Shown: positions 59,198 to 64,000 of the stretch, one piece after another
Layout: each line of letters starts with the position of its first letter
Position numbering within the stretch: the stretch's first letter is position 1
Origin: Hymenobacter cheonanensis
Lineage (GTDB): Bacteria > Bacteroidota > Bacteroidia > Cytophagales > Hymenobacteraceae
Reading direction: 5' to 3'
NCBI RefSeq assembly: GCF_030581075.1
Contig: NZ_JAUQSW010000002.1
Location: 310,001 to 374,000 of the forward strand
DNA: 64,000 bases
Notes under the pieces: model-generated
Databases searched by the model: none
What the model was told of the DNA's origin: nothing
Seen by the model: the letters and a program-made list of their open reading frames with translations, nothing else
Program-made: the position numbers and the translations under genes

Positions 59198-60853
59198 TTA
59201 CTCATCTAAGTACTGGTGAACGAACTTGATGGCCATGCTGCCCTCGCCCACGGCCGAGGCTACGCGGGCCATGGCGCCGGCCCGGCCATCGCCGGCCGCA
59301 AACATGCCGGGCACGCACGTTTCCAGCAGGTAGGGCTCGCGGTCTTTTTTCCAGGATGCCTTGTAGCGCGGGTCGCTCACCAGGTCGCGGCCGGTGAGCA
59401 GGTAGCCCTTGGGGTCGCAGAGGGCCAGGTGGCACACCCACTCGGTGCTGGGCTTGGCCCCGATGAAGATGAACAGCGCCCGCGCTGGCCGCTTTTCCGG
59501 CTCGTGGCCTTCCTGCTGAATCACCACGGCTTCGAGTGCCTGCTGGCCGCAGGCCTCGCGCACCTGGGTGCGGGGCAGAATCTCGATGTTGGGCGTCTGG
59601 GCAATCTGCTCGATAAGGTAAGCCGACATGCTGGCCGCCAGGCTCTCACCCCGAATGACGATAAAGACCCGCGAGGCGTAGGTAGACAGGTACATGGCCG
59701 CCTGCCCCGCCGAGTTGCCCCCGCCAATGATGTACACCGGCTGCGCGCTGCAGCTGCGCGCCTCGGTGCGGGCCGCCCCGTAGTACACGCCCGCCCCGCT
59801 GAGGCGGTCTAGCCCCGGCGCATTCAGCACGCGGTAGCTCACGCCGGTCGTGAGCACCACGGCCCGGGCTTTTATTTCCTTCTTATCGCTCAGCGTCAAT
59901 ACCTTATAGCCGTCCTGAATACACAGGCTGACTACTTCCTGCGGGGCCATAAACTCGGCGCCGAGGCGGGTGGCCTGGCTCCAGGCCCGGTGGGCCAGCT
60001 CGGCGCCGCTCACGCCGGTGGGGAAGCCCAGGTAGTTTTCGATGCGCGACGACGAGCCGGCCTGCCCACCGGGCGTCTGGCGCTCGATGATGAGCGTTTT
60101 CAACCCTTCGGAGGCGCCGTACACGGCAGCAGCCAGCCCGGCCGGGCCGGCCCCTATCACCACCACGTCGTACAATTCCTGCTGCGCATCAACCAGCAAG
60201 CCCAGGTGCCGGGCCAGGTCGAGCTTGTCGGGCTTGGCCACGGCCTTGCCGTCGGGGCAAATAACGACCGGCAGGTCTTCGGCCTTAAAGCCGTTGGCTT
60301 CGAGCAGCACCTTGGCTTCAGCATCTTTCTCATAATCAAGCCACTGGTAACCCACCATGTAGCCGCTCAAAAAATCCTTAAGCTCGTGCGAGAGCGGCGA
60401 CCATTGAAAGCCAATCAGCCGCAGGCCCGCAAACGCCGGCCGATACTCGGCCTGCCAGCTGGCCAGCAAGTCGTGCAAAGTAGGGTAAAGCAGCTGCTCG
60501 GGCGGGTCCCAGGGCTTGAGCAGGTAGTAATCGAGCTGCGCCGAATTGATGGCCTTGATGGCGGCCGTGGTATCGGCGTAGGCGGTGAGCAGCACGCGCT
60601 TAGCTTCCGGAAACAACTCGCGGGCGCGGGTGAGCACCTCCACGCCCTCGACCTCGGGCATCCGCTGGTCGGCCAGCACGAGGGCTAGCGGCTCGGCACG
60701 GGCGCGCAGCTCGGTAAGCGTGGTCAGGGCCTCGGGGCCCGAGCCCACGCTCAGGATGCGGTAGCCCGCGCGAAACTCCTGGCGCAGGTCGCGGGTGATG
60801 GCCGCCAGCACCTGGGCATCGTCATCGACAGCGAGGATAATGGGTTTTTTCAT
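59198..60853 (-). CDS. Receiver domain fused to a thioredoxin-reductase-like flavoprotein
   Basis: A 551-residue cytosolic protein in three parts. Residues 1-125 are a CheY-like receiver: acidic Asp10-12, phosphoacceptor Asp62 in LVLADQRMPEVEG, Thr90, Lys113 in YLLKPWDPP. Residues about 140-222 resemble a thioredoxin/glutaredoxin domain (GYMVGYQWLDYEKDAEAKVL, DLPVVICPDGKAVAKP) without active-site Cys. From 228 on it is a TrxB-like FAD/NAD(P)H domain with GAGPAG (234-239), GGQAGSSSRIENYLGFP and the NADPH motif GGGNSAGQAAMYL. The CxxC pair of thioredoxin reductases is lost (GVYYGAARTEARSCSAQ there). The output of phosphorylation thus appears to be a redox enzyme rather than DNA binding. It starts six bases after the kinase gene ends. 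Confidence 0.88.
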   Translation of the reverse strand: MKKPIILAVDDDAQVLAAITRDLRQEFRAGYRILSVGSGPEALTTLTELRARAEPLALVLADQRMPEVEGVEVLTRARELFPEAKRVLLTAYADTTAAIKAINSAQLDYYLLKPWDPPEQLLYPTLHDLLASWQAEYRPAFAGLRLIGFQWSPLSHELKDFLSGYMVGYQWLDYEKDAEAKVLLEANGFKAEDLPVVICPDGKAVAKPDKLDLARHLGLLVDAQQELYDVVVIGAGPAGLAAAVYGASEGLKTLIIERQTPGGQAGSSSRIENYLGFPTGVSGAELAHRAWSQATRLGAEFMAPQEVVSLCIQDGYKVLTLSDKKEIKARAVVLTTGVSYRVLNAPGLDRLSGAGVYYGAARTEARSCSAQPVYIIGGGNSAGQAAMYLSTYASRVFIVIRGESLAASMSAYLIEQIAQTPNIEILPRTQVREACGQQALEAVVIQQEGHEPEKRPARALFIFIGAKPSTEWVCHLALCDPKGYLLTGRDLVSDPRYKASWKKDREPYLLETCVPGMFAAGDGRAGAMARVASAVGEGSMAIKFVHQYLDE

Positions 60854-60859
60854 AAAGAG

Positions 60860-62257
60860 TTAGCTAGCCACCGGCAACCACACCGAAAACTCGGTGCGGC
60901 CGGGCGTCGACCGGGCTTCGAGCCGGCCGCCGTGCTCCTGCACAATGCGCCGGGCAATGTCGAGGCCCAGGCCGCTGCCCTCGCCGGCCGGCTTGGTGGT
61001 GTAAAATGGCTCAAACATGTGCCCCAGCACCTCGGGCGTGATGCCGCTGCCGTTGTCAATAATACTGACGCACACGCCGCCCGGTTGCTTTACGGTTTGC
61101 ACCGCCAAGGTACCACCGGCAGTGGGCAGCGCGTCGATGGCATTATCTATCAGGTTGGTCCACACCTGGTTGAGCTGGCCAGCCTCGGCCAGCACCGGCG
61201 GCACCCCGGGGGCGTAGGCGCGGGTGAGCTGCACATTTTTCTGGCGTAGCGCATAGTCAAACATATTGAGCGTGCTGTCGAGGCCCGCCGCTACATCGAG
61301 CGGCTCGCGGCCCCCGGCGCGGTCCATGTGCGAGTAGGCTTTCACATTGCCCACCAGGGTGCTGATGCGCTGGCTGGCCTCGTGGATGTCGCGGCTCAGC
61401 CGCACCACGGCCAGGTGGCCTTCGAGCCAGGCCAGGGCCGGCGGCCGGGCCGGGGCCGGCAGCGGCTCGACCAGGGGGGCTAGGGTGGCGGCGGTGTGGC
61501 CGGCATCGAGCAGGCTGGGCGCCAGCGCGTAGCCATCCTGGCAGCCCTGGGTTTCGAGCCAGTCGGCAAGCTCGTCTTCGGCATCGGCGCGGGCCAGGGC
61601 CGAGCGGAAGGGAGCCGCCGTTTCGGGCACCCCGGCGCTGAGCAGCGTGGCCACGGCCTCGGCGGGCGGGCAGGCCAGCAGCAGGTTTTTCAGTAAAACG
61701 GGCTTGTCTTTGAGCATTCCCCCTAGCGTGTCGGCGGCGCGGGCAATGGCCGCTGCGGGGTTATTAAGCTCGTGGGCCAGGCCGGCCGAGAGCTTACCCA
61801 GCGCCCGCAGCTTGTCGTCGCGCTCCTGGGCGCGCACCTCGTCGCGGGCACGGTCGCTCATGATGCCTACCAGGCGCTGCACCAGTTCGGGGCTCACTTG
61901 CTCCAGGGCCGGAAACTCGGTGCGCGGCAACAGGTACAACGTCGTCTCACCCACTGCCACTCCCTGGCCCTTAGAGGTTTGCAGCCGCGAGTACGGCAGT
62001 ATGCCCGTCACGCGCCCCGCCTCGACCCGAAACACCGGCTCGTTGCGGCCATTGTCGGGGCGGTAGTATTGCAGGCCGCCGGCCACGATGGCAATCATGC
62101 GGCTAGCCGGCTCGCCAGGCTGCACCACGGTTTCGCCATCGGCATAGCGGCACAGCTCGCCGTGCTGGCTGAGCCAAGCCAGCACCTCGGCGGGCAGGTT
62201 TTGAAACGCCGTGATGCTACTGAGCGCGGCGGGGTCGGGAGGAAGTTGCTGAGCCAT
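60860..62257 (-). CDS. Sensor histidine kinase with cyclic-nucleotide-binding domain
   Basis: A 465-residue soluble kinase. The N-terminal 125 residues are a cNMP-binding (Crp-like) domain: LPAEVLAWLSQHGELCRYAD, ETVVQPGEPASRMIAIVAGG and VAVGETTLYLLPRTEF. The H-box His162 is in LSAGLAHELNNPAAAIARAA, with a long insertion (about 190-310) before the catalytic domain (NLIDNAIDALP N-box, DNGSGI G1, GEGSGLGLDIARR G2). There is no membrane segment, so the signal is cytoplasmic, perhaps a cyclic nucleotide or the membrane redox state. It lies six bases upstream of the receiver-flavoprotein, which is the obvious partner, and divergent from mcrB. Confidence 0.88.
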   Translation of the reverse strand: MAQQLPPDPAALSSITAFQNLPAEVLAWLSQHGELCRYADGETVVQPGEPASRMIAIVAGGLQYYRPDNGRNEPVFRVEAGRVTGILPYSRLQTSKGQGVAVGETTLYLLPRTEFPALEQVSPELVQRLVGIMSDRARDEVRAQERDDKLRALGKLSAGLAHELNNPAAAIARAADTLGGMLKDKPVLLKNLLLACPPAEAVATLLSAGVPETAAPFRSALARADAEDELADWLETQGCQDGYALAPSLLDAGHTAATLAPLVEPLPAPARPPALAWLEGHLAVVRLSRDIHEASQRISTLVGNVKAYSHMDRAGGREPLDVAAGLDSTLNMFDYALRQKNVQLTRAYAPGVPPVLAEAGQLNQVWTNLIDNAIDALPTAGGTLAVQTVKQPGGVCVSIIDNGSGITPEVLGHMFEPFYTTKPAGEGSGLGLDIARRIVQEHGGRLEARSTPGRTEFSVWLPVAS

Positions 62258-62354
62258 ACAGCCAATAACAGCTAGTTGCCGGCTTGGTTGGTAGCCGGGC
62301 CCCGGGCGGCGCCTAAGTTACTCATCGGCAACCGGCACCACTCCTTGCCAGTAC

Positions 62355-63668
62355 GTGTTCTTTTGCACCGTGACTACCGCTCTCACCTCCTCTCCGCCAG
62401 CCTCCCCCCTCACCCGCGAGCAAGTGCTGCGCGCCCTGCGCCTGGTGGAGCGCGAAGGCCGCCGCCTGCCCCCCAGCACCGTGTACGAGCTGCTGTACCG
62501 GGGCCGCCGCTACCCGCCGCGCGCCGTGGCCGAGCTGGCGTATCGCCTGGCGCAGTCCGACCCGCAGGCGCGCTGGCCCCACGGCGCCGGCCAGCCCACC
62601 AATGCCCTGCTCGAAGCCCTCGACTTCACCATCGTGGCCAAGCGCCCGGTGCTGGCCGCCGGCTCGGCCCAAGACCAGGGCCAGGCTGCCGAGCAGCAGG
62701 CCGAAGAATTGTATACCGGCTCCGAAGCGTCGCTGCTCAGCTCGGCCGCGCTGGCCGCCGAGCCCGGCGCCGCCTACGCCATCTCGCCCACTGCCTATAC
62801 CAAAGCCGAGGCGTTAACCGAGCTGTTTATAGCTGCCAATGAGCTGGAAGCAGCCCTGGCCGGCCTGCGCCGCCGCCGGGCGCTACTGCTGCAAGGCCCA
62901 CCCGGCACCGGCAAAACTTTTCTGGCCCGGCGCCTGGCCTGGCTGCTGCTAGGGGCGCAGGACGAGCGCCGCATCGAGCTTATTCAGTTTCACCCCAGCT
63001 ACAGCTACGAAGATTTTATGCTCGGCTTCCGGCCCGGCGCCAAGGGCCAGTTTCAGCTGGTGCCGGGCGTGCTGCCGCTGCTGTGCCAACGCGCCGCCCA
63101 AGACCCTGGGCAGCCCTACTTCTTGCTGATTGACGAGCTGAACCGGGGCAACGTGGCGCGCATTTTTGGCGAATTACTGCTGCTGCTGGAACCCGACAAG
63201 CGCGGCCCCGCCCACGCCCTGCGCCTACCCTATGCGCCGCCCGGCGCGCCACGCTTTTTTGTGCCCGAAAACCTGTACGTCATCGGCACGCTCAACCTGG
63301 CCGACCGCTCGCTGGCCCCGCTCGACTACGCGCTGCGGCGGCGCTTCGCCTTCGTGGGCCTGGCGCCGCAGTTTGGCCCGCCGCTGCAGAAGCTGCTGAA
63401 GACCAGCCAGGTTCCGGCGTCGCTCATCGCGCTGCTCGCCGAGCGCATGGCGGCCCTCAACCACGTTATCGCGGCCGACCCCGAGCTAGGGCCCGACTTT
63501 GAAATTGGCCACAGCTATTTCTGCGTGCCGCCGGCCCCGCCGGCCGAGGCCAGGGCGTGGCTGCGCCTGGTTTTCGAGCAGGAAATCGGCCCGCTGCTAG
63601 CCGACTACTGGCGCGAGCAGCCCGATAAGGCCGCGGCCCAGCTACGGTTGCTAGTAGCTGATTTATAA
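62355..63668 (+). CDS. mcrB: McrB-like AAA+ GTPase of a restriction system
   Basis: About 437 residues. The AAA+ core is McrB-like: Walker A GPPGTGKT (181-188), Walker B FLLIDELNRGN (256-266), and NLADRSLAPLDYALRRRF. The N-terminal domain (20-92, with TVYELLYRGRRYPPRAVAEL and TNALLEALDFTIVAK) resembles the head domain of ScoMcrA-like enzymes that reads modified DNA; this is an inference from the YPP-A-x-x-x-A pattern. There is no in-frame ATG near the 5' end: the start is GTG 62355 or, more likely, GTG 62370. With the McrC directly after it (no gap), it forms a type IV-like system against modified foreign DNA. Confidence 0.88.
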   Translation: MFFCTVTTALTSSPPASPLTREQVLRALRLVEREGRRLPPSTVYELLYRGRRYPPRAVAELAYRLAQSDPQARWPHGAGQPTNALLEALDFTIVAKRPVLAAGSAQDQGQAAEQQAEELYTGSEASLLSSAALAAEPGAAYAISPTAYTKAEALTELFIAANELEAALAGLRRRRALLLQGPPGTGKTFLARRLAWLLLGAQDERRIELIQFHPSYSYEDFMLGFRPGAKGQFQLVPGVLPLLCQRAAQDPGQPYFLLIDELNRGNVARIFGELLLLLEPDKRGPAHALRLPYAPPGAPRFFVPENLYVIGTLNLADRSLAPLDYALRRRFAFVGLAPQFGPPLQKLLKTSQVPASLIALLAERMAALNHVIAADPELGPDFEIGHSYFCVPPAPPAEARAWLRLVFEQEIGPLLADYWREQPDKAAAQLRLLVADL

Positions 63669-64000
63669 ATGATTCCGCTCGCCACGCTCTACTACCTGCT
63701 GTGCTACGCCTGGCAGCGCCTGCCCGAGCCGGCCGTGCTGCAAGCCACCGAGGCCGCGCCCTTCCACCGCCCGCTGGAGCTGCTGACCCAGATGCTACTG
63801 CACGCCGCCGGCCGGCTGCTCCGCACCGGGCTGCCGCTAGCCTTCCTAGCCCACGAGCAGGAAACCAATCAGCTACGCGGCCGCATCGAGCTAGCCCCCA
63901 CGCTGGGCCGCGGCCTGCTGCCGCGGGGCCGGGCCGTGTGCAGCTTCGACGAGCTGAGCCCCAACCAGCCGCTGCACCAGCTGCTGGCCGGCACCCTGGC
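63669..64000 (+). CDS. mcrC: McrC-like nuclease subunit, N-terminal part (cut by window edge)
   Basis: The first 110 codons are present. The ATG follows the mcrB stop directly (TAAATG). MIPLATLYYLLCYAWQRLPE is the typical McrC opening; GRIELAPTLGRGLLPRGRAV, then FDELSPNQPLHQLL is the conserved block that follows. McrC supplies the PD-(D/E)xK nuclease to McrB; that nuclease domain is outside the window, so completeness cannot be judged. Confidence 0.92.
   Translation, partial: MIPLATLYYLLCYAWQRLPEPAVLQATEAAPFHRPLELLTQMLLHAAGRLLRTGLPLAFLAHEQETNQLRGRIELAPTLGRGLLPRGRAVCSFDELSPNQPLHQLLAGTL

Overview
The window looks like chromosomal DNA of a high-GC member of the Bacteroidota, most likely Hymenobacter or a close relative. 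This rests on three things. At least ten genes are preceded by a perfect match to the Bacteroidota -7 promoter box TAnnTTTG. Two secreted proteins end in type IX secretion (T9SS) sorting domains. The gene families also fit: a PafA-type alkaline phosphatase, a UbiA-like protein and large FG-GAP repeat proteins. The genus is an inference; no rRNA gene or marker lies in the window. I found no tRNA, rRNA, CRISPR array, transposase or phage gene.

Layout. Positions 1-7500, mostly minus strand, carry envelope-polysaccharide functions: galE (cut by the left edge), a UDP-sugar 6-dehydrogenase, a hexapeptide N-acetyltransferase, a DUF2079 membrane protein with a GtrB-like glycosyltransferase, an unknown secreted protein and a methyltransferase. 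Positions 7600-18400 hold an unusual set of large multi-pass membrane proteins (GT-C-like) interleaved with three paralogous small lipoproteins. One membrane protein carries the lipoprotein domain as its own C-terminus, and another is broken by an in-frame TGA. 3-Hydroxyanthranilate dioxygenase sits among them.

Positions 18400-33000 are mostly housekeeping: STAS protein, 2H phosphoesterase, M61 peptidase, HAD phosphatase, PafA phosphatase, inorganic pyrophosphatase, UbiA-like protein, TPR protein, NAD(P)HX repair enzyme, RBBP9-like hydrolase, MsrB, M48 peptidase and L-serine dehydratase. Positions 33000-45000 hold two T9SS-exported proteins (one of about 1870 residues with 14 FG-GAP/VCBS motifs), a channel-like membrane protein, an orphan LutB, an M28 peptidase and ispF.

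Positions 45300-52400 are a TetR regulator followed by a complete TolC / periplasmic adaptor / RND permease efflux operon. The rest comprises an ACP-like protein with Thr in place of the phosphopantetheine Ser, a DUF1232 protein, an NlpC/P60 peptidase, a tiny HExxH protein, an SDR, a YetF-like protein, a PlsC-like acyltransferase, a two-gene signalling pair (cNMP-binding histidine kinase plus a receiver fused to a thioredoxin-reductase-like flavoprotein) and a McrBC-type restriction system running off the right edge.

The most interesting items are the membrane-protein/lipoprotein locus, the receiver-flavoprotein response regulator with its kinase, the Thr-type ACP, and a family of roughly 100-bp intergenic palindromes seen three times. 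Gene starts were chosen from promoter position, signal peptides and family length, because Shine-Dalgarno sequences are weak in this phylum.
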